A DNA stretch of 64,000 nt from Paenibacillus baekrokdamisoli (GTDB lineage: Bacteria > Bacillota > Bacilli > Paenibacillales > Paenibacillaceae), in assembly GCF_003945345.1 (NCBI RefSeq), contig NZ_AP019308.1, positions 2,790,001 through 2,854,000 on the forward strand. Reading direction: 5' to 3'. This document shows, piece after piece, positions 45,215 to 53,260 of this stretch. The notes below the pieces were generated by a model. That model saw only the letters and a list, made by a program, of their open reading frames with translations, did no database searches and had not been told where the DNA came from. How positions within the stretch are numbered: position 1 is the stretch's first letter; the number at the start of each line of letters is the position of its first letter. A program made the translations under genes and the position numbers.

Positions 45215-46594
45215 TTATTTGGTTTCTGAATTCCATTGTTGCACAACAACACGAGTACCTTCAACTTTCACAACAACAATCTCTGAATCAACGGGAATAA
45301 ATTGTCCAGCTGTGACTACATCTACCCGATCTTTGTCAATTTGAGCCGTGCCTGCTGGCCTAAGAGGCGTCAGCGTTAGCCCTCGTTTTCCAAGATAGGT
45401 GGATTTATTAGCCGTTGAAACATAGCCTTGCTCCGTCGTTAATTGATCACGAAGAATGAATTTGTTCCATATTCCTCGACTCTGGAATCTCTTTGCAATA
45501 ATAAACACGATGACTGCCGCAATTGCAAGGGCTAGCGCAAGCGACAGAACAGCCTCTTTGGGATTCGCAGCAGCCATAATAACCCCCATAATTAAGGAGA
45601 TTGCACCAAGAATACCGAGTATGCCGAAGCTGGAAATGAACAGCTCTGACACAAGCAGCAGAATACCAAGTACAAATAGGATGACGTCCTCCATGCCCGC
45701 AAATCCAATGATATAGTGCCCGAAGAAATAAAGCGCAAAAGCAACAATCCCAATAATGCCCGGTGCACCAAAACCAGGAACAATTAACTCAATTGCAACG
45801 CCTGCAATACCAATAACAAGCAGTAAAGTCATAATCGCAGGAAGGGTCAGGAACTGAGCGATACGTTCTATTATGCTTGCATTCACCTCAACGATATTGG
45901 GCTGCGATAGAGACAGATGATCGATCACCTCCGTAATGGAGGTTGCTGTAAAATCGGCGTAACCCACCTTCAGCGCATCACTGGCTGATAAGGACAGAAT
46001 ATCTCCCTTTTCTTTCGTACGTCCAAGCTCCTTCAGATCAAGGGTGATATTTGGATTCACCATAGCTGCCGCAATATTAGGATCACGGCCATTCAGCTTA
46101 GCTGCTTCTTTCATTTCCTCTGTCCAATAAGAGACGACTTTGGGATTGGTAACCAAAGTCCCTGAACCGTCTACAACGGCTGCAGCACCAATCGTGCTTC
46201 CAGGCTCCATTACAAGCTGCTTTGCGTTCAAAGCGATGTAAGTACCCGCTGATACTGCTTTCCCTTGAACAAAAGCAACCGTTGGAATTTTGCTCGTACG
46301 AATAAGATGTCCGATCTCTTCAGCACTGTCCACTCTACCACCAAGTGTGTTGATGATCAGCACAATATGCTGGGCACGAGCCTCCTCCGCATCTGCGTAA
46401 GAACGTTCTAGAAACTTCTGCAAACCTGATTCGATTGTTTGCTCTGCGCGAATCACATAAACAGTGGATCCTACCGATTCTGATTGGCTGCTAGCCTCAG
46501 CAGCAAAAGCAGCCGGAACAATAGATAACACATACAAAAGAAGGAAGATAATCGGAAGTAATCTTCGTATCATCCACTTAGTTCCTTTTCCCAA
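45215..46594 (-). CDS. NfeD family membrane serine protease-like protein (YqeZ)
   Basis: 459 residues: a signal peptide ([21 protein letters not shown]), a ClpP/crotonase-like protease domain ([51 protein letters not shown]), five or so membrane segments and a C-terminal OB-fold NfeD domain ([36 protein letters not shown]). Partner of FloA. The start is TTG 46594 with GAGGAGGGG upstream; ATG 46573 (MIRRLL, AAAAGGA SD) is also possible. Confidence 0.92.
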   Translation of the reverse strand: MGKGTKWMIRRLLPIIFLLLYVLSIVPAAFAAEASSQSESVGSTVYVIRAEQTIESGLQKFLERSYADAEEARAQHIVLIINTLGGRVDSAEEIGHLIRTSKIPTVAFVQGKAVSAGTYIALNAKQLVMEPGSTIGAAAVVDGSGTLVTNPKVVSYWTEEMKEAAKLNGRDPNIAAAMVNPNITLDLKELGRTKEKGDILSLSASDALKVGYADFTATSITEVIDHLSLSQPNIVEVNASIIERIAQFLTLPAIMTLLLVIGIAGVAIELIVPGFGAPGIIGIVAFALYFFGHYIIGFAGMEDVILFVLGILLLVSELFISSFGILGILGAISLIMGVIMAAANPKEAVLSLALALAIAAVIVFIIAKRFQSRGIWNKFILRDQLTTEQGYVSTANKSTYLGKRGLTLTPLRPAGTAQIDKDRVDVVTAGQFIPVDSEIVVVKVEGTRVVVQQWNSETK

Positions 46595-46811
46595 CCTGGC
46601 CCCTCCTCAACGTTTTCATAGAAAACTCACTACTTAAACATTCATTTCCTATTCGCAAGAAAATAACTCCGCAAGCATTCACACGGTCTCACAGCCTTCA
46701 ACTAGTCTGTAAGCATGTTCTGTGTTACACGGAGTGAAACGCTGATTATAAGCAAGAGCGCTCCGTTTCTTTCGAGAAAACGAAGCGCACTGCCCACATT
46801 ATATTCGATTA
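46595..46811 (-). promoter_or_regulatory. Structured 5' leader of nfeD-floA
   Basis: About 210 nt between the sigma-W-type promoter and nfeD. Contains a hairpin near the RNA 5' end (GCGCTTCGTTT / AAACGGAGCGC, 46758-46788, one mismatch; no T-tract), then nested pairs ACTCCG/CGGAGT and CACAG/CTGTG. The hairpin could instead be the MATE gene terminator. Confidence 0.4.
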
Positions 46812-46837
46812 TACGTTACAAATGAAGGAAGGTTTCA
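46812..46837 (-). promoter_or_regulatory. Sigma-W-type ECF promoter of nfeD-floA
   Basis: Minus strand: TGAAAC, exactly 16 nt, CGTA, an exact match to the B. subtilis sigma-W consensus. The orthologous yqeZ-yqfA-yqfB operon is a known sigma-W target there (established knowledge). Confidence 0.82.
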
Positions 46838-46848
46838 AAGCGATAGGC

Positions 46849-48198
46849 TTAGCTATGTGAGGCTTCCTTCAGCCTTACTGCGGTCCAATCTGTTCGATAG
46901 AAACGCACCATAATCGAGATGCCCATTACCATTAAGAAGGAATAAAGAGATATCCACGCCCCCATACTTCCCCAGTGGAAGACGAAGATAAATACGTATG
47001 CAAGTGGTACAAAGACAAACCAACTGGCAATAAAAGAAATACGCAGTAGGAAGGTCGTATCACCCAATCCACGAAGTCCACCCGCAAAGAAATTGAGCAG
47101 TCCATCGAAAATTTGTAAATAAGCAGATACGGTAATGAGATATGCCGCAAGCTTGTAGACCTCTGGGTCACTCGTATAGAAATGAGCAATCTGTTCCGCA
47201 AATATTAATTCCACCGTACCCAGAATAATGAGGAAAATAGTTCCCAATATGGCTGTATCCGTTCCTGCCCTTCGTCCAATGAGCGGCGTACCCTTCCCTA
47301 CATTTTGACCCACTAGAATCGTCGCAGTCGCGCCAAAAGCAAAGGCAGGCATAAAACCAAAAGACATGACATTAAGCGCAACCTCATTGGCTGCCAGTGC
47401 ATGATCACCAAGACGAGCAACGAACGCGGTGAAAATATACATCGACAAGCTAAGCGAGAACTCCTGAGCGCCAAGCTTTCCACTTTCCAATGCGACTAAT
47501 TTCATCTCTGCCCACTGAAAAACCATAGCGGCACGATCTCGAGTATGGAATTTTTTGTTAAGTACAAAAAAGAAGGTATACGCACATATTAAAAGTTGGA
47601 ACGCTTCTCCTATAAAGACAGCAAGACCAGTCCCAGCAAGTCCAAGATGCGGCATGCCCCATTCACCGAACGTTAGCGTATAAGTCAAATAAATCATAAT
47701 AACGTTGGTCATAATAGAGAGGACCATCGACATTCTTGTAGCTCCGATTCCACGTAAAAACCCATGAAAAGCAAAATTCAAAATACCGAACGACATCGCA
47801 TAGAAGCGTATCTCCAAATAGAGGCTTCCTTGATGCACAAGTTCATCTGATCCACCTGTCCACCTTAGAATGTCATCTGCTCCCACAAAGCCAACTATCG
47901 CAATCAGAACAGCAAAAACGATACACATGTACATGGCCAAATAAGTTCTTTGGATGCCTTTGCGCATATCGCCTGCACCAAAGTTCTGAGCAACTAAGTA
48001 ATTGAGTGTATGGCCAATTCCAGAAAATATCGCGAAAGCGTTATACATAATTATGTTGGAAACGCCCACTATTGCAATAATTAGAAAGCCCAGTTGTCCT
48101 ACCATAATCAGACTGACTGTACCCGTCATTGTCTGGGTAGCGAAGGAAATGAGAGAAGGAATAGCAAGAAGCAAAATATTAATCCAATTACGCAGCAT
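46849..48198 (-). CDS. MATE family multidrug efflux transporter
   Basis: 449 residues with twelve hydrophobic segments and two homologous halves. Family patterns include VSLIMVGQLGFLIIAIVGVSNIIMYNAF in the first half and GFMPAFAFGATATILVGQNVGKG in the second. It exports cationic compounds by Na+ or H+ antiport; the substrate is unknown. The SD is weak. It is a single gene whose stop lies about 12 bp from the sigma-W-type promoter of the next operon. Confidence 0.92.
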   Translation of the reverse strand: MLRNWINILLLAIPSLISFATQTMTGTVSLIMVGQLGFLIIAIVGVSNIIMYNAFAIFSGIGHTLNYLVAQNFGAGDMRKGIQRTYLAMYMCIVFAVLIAIVGFVGADDILRWTGGSDELVHQGSLYLEIRFYAMSFGILNFAFHGFLRGIGATRMSMVLSIMTNVIMIYLTYTLTFGEWGMPHLGLAGTGLAVFIGEAFQLLICAYTFFFVLNKKFHTRDRAAMVFQWAEMKLVALESGKLGAQEFSLSLSMYIFTAFVARLGDHALAANEVALNVMSFGFMPAFAFGATATILVGQNVGKGTPLIGRRAGTDTAILGTIFLIILGTVELIFAEQIAHFYTSDPEVYKLAAYLITVSAYLQIFDGLLNFFAGGLRGLGDTTFLLRISFIASWFVFVPLAYVFIFVFHWGSMGAWISLYSFLMVMGISIMVRFYRTDWTAVRLKEASHS

Positions 48199-48297
48199 TA
48201 TACTTAAGGCCTCGTTTCGTTTAGTTAGCCCCTATTGTGAGGGACCCAACGCGGAGGTGTCAATAGGTCTTCTGTGGGCGTCAATGGTGTGAAAATC

Positions 48298-48331
48298 GAA
48301 AAAACACTCCCTGCAACAGGGAGTGTTTGGC
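48298..48331 (-). terminator. Terminator of rpsU-yqeY
   Basis: Perfect stem AAACACTCCCTG / CAGGGAGTGTTT with a TTG loop and T-tail on the minus strand. Confidence 0.9.
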
Positions 48332-48343
48332 GGATTGCCTATG

Positions 48344-48787
48344 TTATTGCAGAAATTGCTGCACAAATGTGTTTACTAGTTTACCATCAGCACGCCCTTT
48401 TACCTTCGGCAAAAGTGCGCTCATGACTTTCCCCATCTCGGCTTTCGAAGAAGCACCGGTCTCCTGGATGGTCTGCTGAACAATGACTTTGATCTCTTCT
48501 TCGGTCAGCTGCTGAGGCAGGTATACACTAATAATTTCAATTTCTGCTGCGACATCTTTCGCAAGATCGTCGCGGCCGGCTTTTTCAAATTCTTGGAGGG
48601 AATCTTTACGCTGTTTGATCTCACGACTTAGAATATCAATCACTTCAGAGTCTTCTAGCGATCGTTTTAAGTCAATCTCCAAATTCTGAATGGATGCTCG
48701 CACCATACGAATTGTGGTGAGCTTAAATTTCTCTTGACTCCTCATTGCTTGCTTCATATCATCGTTCAATCGTTCGCTAAGGTTCAT
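48344..48787 (-). CDS. yqeY: GatB/YqeY domain protein
   Basis: 147 residues of the YqeY family, which shares the tRNA-interacting C-terminal domain of amidotransferase GatB: LNDDMKQAMRSQEKFKLTTIRMVRASIQN, EIEIISVYLPQQLTEEEI, GKVMSALLPKVKGRADGKLV. The precise role is unknown. It lies 15 nt after rpsU and shares its transcript. Confidence 0.93.
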   Translation of the reverse strand: MNLSERLNDDMKQAMRSQEKFKLTTIRMVRASIQNLEIDLKRSLEDSEVIDILSREIKQRKDSLQEFEKAGRDDLAKDVAAEIEIISVYLPQQLTEEEIKVIVQQTIQETGASSKAEMGKVMSALLPKVKGRADGKLVNTFVQQFLQ

Positions 48788-48802
48788 TGTGGAAGGATCC
48801 TC

Positions 48803-48976
48803 CTAAAACTTTCTCTTACGCGCAGCCTCGGACTTCAACTTACGCTTGACACTAGGCTTCTCATAATGCTTACGCTTCTTTACCTCGGCCAATACGCCAT
48901 CTTTTGCGATGGTACGTTTGAAGCGGCGGAGTGCAGCATCGATTGTCTCGTTTTTGCGAACTTTTGTTTCAGACAC
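48803..48976 (-). CDS. rpsU: 30S ribosomal protein S21
   Basis: 57 residues, the normal S21 length: [20 protein letters not shown] and the basic tail [14 protein letters not shown]. The start is GTG 48974-48976 with GGAGGG 7 nt upstream; the open frame extends 11 codons further, but that would exceed the family. A near-consensus promoter precedes it. Confidence 0.96.
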   Translation of the reverse strand: MSETKVRKNETIDAALRRFKRTIAKDGVLAEVKKRKHYEKPSVKRKLKSEAARKRKF

Positions 48977-49037
48977 CAGTTTTCCCTCCCTCCGAATCAG
49001 ACCGTCCAAGAAAAGTTAACACGGTTCATCAAATTTA

Positions 49038-49067
49038 ATTATATGATATAAAGAAAGGCAGTGTCAA
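49038..49067 (-). promoter_or_regulatory. Sigma-A promoter of rpsU-yqeY
   Basis: Minus strand: perfect -35 TTGACA and perfect -10 TATAAT separated by 18 nt, about 60 nt before the rpsU GTG. Confidence 0.85.
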
Positions 49068-49101
49068 CTTGAATAGACAAGCTTTATTCTTACATCCAAA
49101 A

Positions 49102-49443
49102 TCAGTCTGCTAAAGCTTTCATTTTATGACCACCAAGAAGGTGGATATGTAAATGATACACCACTTGCCCGCCCTCGTCATTACAATTATTAACCAGACG
49201 ATAGCCCGTGTCTGCTATTCCCTGCTCCTTGGCAATTTGACGAGCGACCGTAAACAACTCTGCCATTAAAGCATCATCCTCTTCTGTCACATCATTCATG
49301 GTTGCTATATGTTTCTTCGGGATAATCAAGATATGTACAGGAGCCGCTGGAGCAATATCATGAAAAGCTACGATGCGTTCATTCTCAAATACTTTCTTTG
49401 AAGGAATGGCACCCTCAATTATTTTACAGAAAAGACAATCCAT
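49102..49443 (-). CDS. HIT family nucleotide-binding protein (HINT-like)
   Basis: 113 residues: CLFCKIIEGAIPSKKVFENERIVAFHDI, APVHILIIPKKHI and the histidine triad HLHIHLLGG. HINT proteins hydrolyse purine nucleotide phosphoramidates. The ATG has TTTTAGGAGGG upstream, and this SD is the end point of a tandem stem-loop array (49460-49635), an unusual leader for such a gene. Confidence 0.94.
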   Translation of the reverse strand: MDCLFCKIIEGAIPSKKVFENERIVAFHDIAPAAPVHILIIPKKHIATMNDVTEEDDALMAELFTVARQIAKEQGIADTGYRLVNNCNDEGGQVVYHLHIHLLGGHKMKALAD

Positions 49444-49459
49444 TCTGAAGCCCTCCTAA

Positions 49460-49635
49460 AAGATTTTGCGTGGCTTTGCCCACAACACCGGTAATAATCC
49501 AGGGCTTTAAGCAAAAACTCACTTCGGAAGCATAGGCTAAGATTTTGCGTGGCTTTGCCCACAACACCGGTAATAATCCGGGGCTTTAAGCAAAAACTCA
49601 CTTCGGAAGCATAGGCTAAGATTTTGCGTGGCCCA
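49460..49635 (-). repeat. 79-bp tandem repeat with stem-loop, ending at the HIT gene SD
   Basis: Two full 79-bp copies and a partial third, nearly identical. In minus-strand RNA each holds GCAAAATCTTA pairing with TGAGTTTTTGC across a 16-nt loop containing TATGCTTCCGAAG. The last unit breaks off after GCAAAATCTT and continues as TTAGGAGGG, the SD of the HIT gene. The stem and loop are shared with the array at 50.5 kb. Confidence 0.85.
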
Positions 49636-49761
49636 AAATAGAGCCAGAAGCTCACTACTGTTTACTTTTATTCATAATAACGAAAAAAACTAGGCTCGTC
49701 CAATCTTAATAGCCGGCCCTGATCGGAACCGACTTCTTTGGCGTTCTTATGGATGCTGAAC
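49636..49761. other. Intergenic stretch after the repeat-protein gene
   Basis: Spacer between the repeat-protein gene and the 79-bp array. A weak minus-strand stem (GGCT/AGCC) followed by seven T near 49680-49710 may end the repeat-protein transcript; nothing else was seen. Confidence 0.35.
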
Positions 49762-50430
49762 TTAATAAAAAGGTAACAAAGATATGGCCAAAAGCCCGGC
49801 AAGCGGAAATGCCTGACGAACAAAACGTCTTCTTGGATAATACGGGTAAGGATAAATTGGCGGATACGGACATGGACACCCGCGATCCCATTGTGCCTCA
49901 CAATACGGAACAGCGATACAAACCATTTCGTCATCGATATGCTCCACAAATCCATCGACACAATAACCGTCATGTGTCTTTACGAGAACATAACGATGCA
50001 TGTGTTCTTTGCACCAATTCTTTTTCTCGTGATGCTCCATCTGTTTAACAGCGGGATAGGCCACAGGCATTACCCATGCAGGTGCCTGTGCAACTGGTGC
50101 TGAAACATTTGGCATTACTGATGTGGGGGCCTTTGTATTCGGTGCTGAAATATTAGGCATTACTGAGGTAGGAGCCTTTGTATTCGGTACTGAAATATTA
50201 GGCATTACTGATGTAAGAGCCTTTGTATTCGGTGCTGAAATATTAGGCATTACTGATGTAGGAGCCTTTGTATTCGGTGCTGAAACATTTGGCATTACTG
50301 ATGTAGGAGCCTTTGTAACCGGTGTTGAAACATTTGGCATTACTGATGTAGGAGCCTTTGTAACCGGTTCTGTAGCAATTGGTTTTACCGATGTAGATTT
50401 CTTAATCGGAGAATTTGACGTCTTTTCCAT
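49762..50430 (-). CDS. Hypothetical protein with 15-residue tandem repeats and Sm-like C-terminal part
   Basis: 222 residues. Residues about 24-113 are six 15-residue repeats of the type TKAPTSVMPNVSAPN plus one decayed copy (AQAPAWVMPVAYPAV), encoded by 45-bp DNA repeats. The C-terminal part (HRYVLVKTHDGYCVDGFVEHIDDEMVCI) has the strand spacing of a small Sm/SH3-like barrel, then a Cys/Pro/Tyr-rich stretch (PCPYPPIYPYPYYPRRR) and a hydrophobic end. Such tails occur in spore-surface proteins of Bacillales, but this is inference. The SD is the end of a stem-loop array. Not assigned to a family. Confidence 0.65.
   Translation of the reverse strand: MEKTSNSPIKKSTSVKPIATEPVTKAPTSVMPNVSTPVTKAPTSVMPNVSAPNTKAPTSVMPNISAPNTKALTSVMPNISVPNTKAPTSVMPNISAPNTKAPTSVMPNVSAPVAQAPAWVMPVAYPAVKQMEHHEKKNWCKEHMHRYVLVKTHDGYCVDGFVEHIDDEMVCIAVPYCEAQWDRGCPCPYPPIYPYPYYPRRRFVRQAFPLAGLLAISLLPFY
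50080..50385 (-). repeat. 45-bp coding tandem repeat
   Basis: Six close and one divergent 45-bp copies inside the gene at 49762-50430, in frame, differing by a few third-position and Val/Ile changes. The length is probably variable between strains. Confidence 0.8.
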
Positions 50431-50448
50431 ATTTAATGGACCCTCCTA

Positions 50449-50596
50449 AAAGTTTTGTGATACTTACATAAATACTTCTTTGGGAGCAAAACTCACTTCG
50501 GAAGCATACGCTGAGTTTTGTGATACTTACATAAATACTTCTCTGCAAGCAAAACTCACTTCGGAAGCATACTCTGAGTTTTGTGATACTTGGTTT
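50449..50596 (-). repeat. 63-bp tandem repeat with stem-loop, ending at the repeat-protein SD
   Basis: Two full 63-bp copies with partial copies at both ends. In minus-strand RNA each has a perfect 9-bp stem CAAAACTCA / TGAGTTTTG around a 16-nt loop with TATGCTTCCGAAG, and a TATTTATGTAAGTATC linker. The last copy stops after CAAAACT and continues as TTTAGGAGGG, the SD of the gene at 50430. Confidence 0.85.
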
Positions 50597-50707
50597 AGAT
50601 GGCTTCATGCTTGCAGAACTAGCTTCTAACGTACTCTACTCTCATGATATTCGCCCGTAGGCAGATGGCTCCTATAGAATCAAAAAATAGGCGCACAATT
50701 ACGTAAA

Positions 50708-50722
50708 TGATAATCATAATCA
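50708..50722. promoter_or_regulatory. Fur/PerR-like 7-1-7 box
   Basis: TGATAATCATAATCA differs at one position from the 7-1-7 inverted repeat TGATAAT-N-ATTATCA used by Bacillus Fur-family repressors. It lies in the divergent region about 235 bp before the FAD oxidoreductase gene and about 280 bp before the repeat-protein gene. Target unknown. Confidence 0.5.
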
Positions 50723-50914
50723 ATGCTGATTTGATCAGGATATCCGTCTAAATTGAGATGGATTGACCTTTTTTTTCGGCGTATAATGAGTGCGAACCAA
50801 ACTTTTGACACCATAACAACACGAATAAATAGTTTCCGGACATGTGGATTAAGATCTCAATGTAGTTTACTAATAACGATAAAGCTGTTAATGAGAACTG
50901 ATTAAATACATAGC

Positions 50915-50937
50915 GAAGCGACAGTAACGCTTCTTTT
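50915..50937 (+). promoter_or_regulatory. Small attenuator-like hairpin before the FAD oxidoreductase gene
   Basis: GAAGCG-ACAGTAA-CGCTTC followed by TTTTG, ending just before the GGAGG SD of the gene at 50957. Confidence 0.4.
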
Positions 50938-50956
50938 GTATGAAGGAGGAAATTCG

Positions 50957-52294
50957 ATGAAAGTTGCTATAATTGGAGGCGGGCTTGCAGGACTTACAGC
51001 GGCTGCTTATTTATCAAAAGAGACCGACGTGCAAGGTGTTCTATTCGAGCGAAGCCCACAGTTAGGCGGCCGAGCCTTCACTTATGAGAAAGCAGGCTTT
51101 ACCTTGAATTATGGCGCTCATGCTATCTATGGTTTAGACCGTCATATCTTAACGAATATGGAAAATGAGCTTCAGCTTACATTTAGCAGCAAGCAGGTCG
51201 ATAAACGCAAGGTTATGTATGAAAAAGGAGAACAGCTGACACCCGCTCCACTCGATTTTGTAAACCTGATGAAAACGGATATTTTAACAGTTAGGCAAAA
51301 AGTCCGTTTCGTAGGCGAGATAACTGCAATGATTGCGAATATTCATCAGATTAAGCATTACAATACGCTTGGCGACTACCTATCCGAATCGGGTGCCGAT
51401 GAGGATGTTAAGGAACTTTGGGAGCATCTTGTTTGCAGCAATTTTTTTATAACGCCTGAGGATGCGCGTTTGGTCCCGGGCGCTGTAATTAGTGATTATT
51501 ATCATAACTTATTCCTGTCGCAGCGACCGGTTAACTACGTGCTGGGCAGTTGGGCTGTCATCACTAATCAGCTTCGTGACAAGATAGCACTTACGGAGAG
51601 ATGGTCCCTTGCTATGCAAGAGGGCGTGGATGGAATTCGTTATGAACAGGGAAAATACCTATTAAAAACGAAAGCACGGGAAGAATCGTTTGATCGCGTG
51701 ATCTTCGCCATGCCGGTTCAGCAGGTCGTAAAGCTGCTCCGCGAAACACCATGGGAGCCTTTCCTCGAGCCTTATGAACATAATACAGCAACCGAAGTCA
51801 TGGTTTATGACATTGGCCTGAGTCGTGTTGTAGCTCGCCCTTTCAGTTATATAAGCGATATGAATCACAAAATGTTTATTTCCGATGTGTCAGCGACCGA
51901 CTATACACTGATCCCTGAAGGTGGACAATTACTGCAGGGTATCGCTTATTTGAGTGATGAGCCGATCGACGGGAATGAAGATCGTAAAGCTTATCTAAAC
52001 GAACGCACCACGCAAATGGAGGATTTATTCGATCGCCACTACCCAGGTTGGCGTGATGCTATCGCTGTCAAACGAGTTTCTAAGAAAGCAATGGTCCAAA
52101 GCGTGAAGAATATAGCAGGCAACCGTTTATTACCTAACCGAATAGAAAGCGTTCCATTTTACTTCTGTGGTGACGGTTGTGAGGGTAAAGGTGAACTCGC
52201 CGAAAGAGCCTTCTCGAGCGGACGTCATGCGGCATCGCTGCTCACTGCAGATCTTCGAAAACATAAACAGCCCGTACTCTCCTACAGAGAATAG
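50957..52294 (+). CDS. FAD-dependent amine oxidase/phytoene desaturase-like oxidoreductase
   Basis: 445 residues: an N-terminal FAD-binding Rossmann motif VAIIGGGLAGLTAAAYLSKE, the second signature SPQLGGRAFTYEKAGFTLNYGAHAIYG, and a C-terminal FAD motif around FYFCGDGCEGKGELAERAFSSGRHAA. The arrangement fits the protoporphyrinogen oxidase/phytoene desaturase superfamily; no carotenoid genes are adjacent, so the substrate is open. The ATG at 50957 has GGAGG 7 nt upstream. rpiA follows after 24 nt, probably in one transcript. Confidence 0.85.
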   Translation: MKVAIIGGGLAGLTAAAYLSKETDVQGVLFERSPQLGGRAFTYEKAGFTLNYGAHAIYGLDRHILTNMENELQLTFSSKQVDKRKVMYEKGEQLTPAPLDFVNLMKTDILTVRQKVRFVGEITAMIANIHQIKHYNTLGDYLSESGADEDVKELWEHLVCSNFFITPEDARLVPGAVISDYYHNLFLSQRPVNYVLGSWAVITNQLRDKIALTERWSLAMQEGVDGIRYEQGKYLLKTKAREESFDRVIFAMPVQQVVKLLRETPWEPFLEPYEHNTATEVMVYDIGLSRVVARPFSYISDMNHKMFISDVSATDYTLIPEGGQLLQGIAYLSDEPIDGNEDRKAYLNERTTQMEDLFDRHYPGWRDAIAVKRVSKKAMVQSVKNIAGNRLLPNRIESVPFYFCGDGCEGKGELAERAFSSGRHAASLLTADLRKHKQPVLSYRE

Positions 52295-52318
52295 GCAGGC
52301 ATAGGGTGGTAATAGGAA

Positions 52319-52993
52319 ATGAACAGCAAAAAGCTGGCAGCTGAACATGCGGTTCAGTTTATCAAGAGCGGTATGATTGTAGGCTTAGGAACGGGTTCAA
52401 CGGCTCACTTTGCCATTCATGCAATCGGAGCTCGGGTCCAGGCAGGGCTAACGATCCAAGCGATTGCGACATCTGAGCAGTCTGAAGCATTAGCTCGTGA
52501 ACTAGAAATTCCTATTGTATCCTTCCAAGAGGTGAATGAAATTGATCTCACTATCGATGGAGCGGACGAAGTAGATTCAGACTTGAATGTAATTAAAGGC
52601 GGCGGCGGTGCTTTATTACGGGAGAAAATTGTTGCATCTGCTAGTCGTGAGCTGATAATCATTGTAGATGAAAGCAAAGTCGTTTCCCAATTGGGAGCGT
52701 TTCCACTCCCGATAGAGGTAGTCCCTTTTGGAATAGAGATGACCATGAAAAAGCTTGCAGCTCTGCTTGAATGTCCATTAACAGTAAGACAATCCGGCAA
52801 TAAACCATTTGTAACGGATAACGAGCATTATATCGTCGATTGCCATACCGGCAGCATAGCGGATGCTGGGAAATTGACTCGAGAGCTAAATATGATTCCA
52901 GGCGTCGTGGAGAATGGGCTCTTTATCGGTATGGCTGCCAAAGTGATTGTTGGGTATATGGACGGAGCTGTACGTGAATTAAACCATACTTAG
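52319..52993 (+). CDS. rpiA: Ribose-5-phosphate isomerase A
   Basis: Interconverts ribose 5-phosphate and ribulose 5-phosphate. 224 residues with GLGTGSTAHFAI, TIDGADEVDSDLNVIKGGGGALLREKI and IIIVDESKVV, the complete RpiA active-site set. It follows the FAD oxidoreductase gene on the same strand. Immediately downstream lies a 26-copy hexamer repeat and a 13-bp hairpin. Confidence 0.96.
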   Translation: MNSKKLAAEHAVQFIKSGMIVGLGTGSTAHFAIHAIGARVQAGLTIQAIATSEQSEALARELEIPIVSFQEVNEIDLTIDGADEVDSDLNVIKGGGGALLREKIVASASRELIIIVDESKVVSQLGAFPLPIEVVPFGIEMTMKKLAALLECPLTVRQSGNKPFVTDNEHYIVDCHTGSIADAGKLTRELNMIPGVVENGLFIGMAAKVIVGYMDGAVRELNHT

Positions 52994-53010
52994 TCGATGA
53001 ATGGTTAGAG

Positions 53011-53184
53011 GATTGAGATTGAGATTGAGAGCAAGAGCAAGAGCAAGAGCAAGAGCAAGAGCAAGAGCAAGAGCAAGAGCAAGAGCAAGAGCAAGAGCAA
53101 GAGCAAGAGCAAGAGCAAGAGCAAGAGCAAGAGCAAGAGCAAGAGCAAGAGCAAGAGCAAGAGCAAGAGCAAGAGCAAGAGCAA
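53011..53184 (+). repeat. Hexanucleotide microsatellite (GAGCAA)26 after rpiA
   Basis: 26 perfect GAGCAA copies (53029-53184), preceded by about three GAGATT-type units, the same hexamer that fills part of sbcC. It begins 18 nt after the rpiA stop. Apparent long Arg-Ala or poly-Leu reading frames are products of the repeat. Confidence 0.95.
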
Positions 53185-53191
53185 GAAATGC

Positions 53192-53232
53192 CGAACAGCC
53201 CGTAACCTTTTTCTAGGTATACGGGCTGTTCG
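53192..53232. repeat. 13-bp perfect hairpin after the hexamer array
   Basis: CGAACAGCCCGTA pairs with TACGGGCTGTTCG across a 15-nt loop. No T-tract on either side, so it is only a possible terminator for rpiA and the convergent gene. Confidence 0.6.
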
Positions 53233-53260
53233 AGTTGTCACATGCTTAACGAAGTTAGAC

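Larger units (their letters stand above)
50597..50956. other. Divergent intergenic region
   Basis: About 360 bp between the repeat-protein gene's leader array and the FAD oxidoreductase gene. Holds the Fur/PerR-like box (50708-50722), a perfect TATAAT at 50782-50787 without a well-spaced -35 box, a TTGACA at 50808-50813 with only weak -10 matches, and the attenuator-like hairpin at 50915-50937. No gene seen. Confidence 0.5.

Noticed and set aside
50123..50449. Plus-strand frame with GAFVFGAEILGIT repeats
   Set aside because: Mirror image of the 45-bp coding repeats on the minus strand; the minus gene has the SD and a plausible C-terminal domain.
49419..50608. Small minus-strand frames with repeated CFRSEF peptides across the leader arrays
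   Set aside because: The 79-bp unit is not a multiple of three and the pairing in the repeats points to RNA structure; no SD for these frames.
53001..53241. Open frames giving an Arg-Ala repeat (plus) and a poly-Leu protein (minus)
   Set aside because: They are produced by the GAGCAA hexamer tract, have no convincing start context and no family resemblance.
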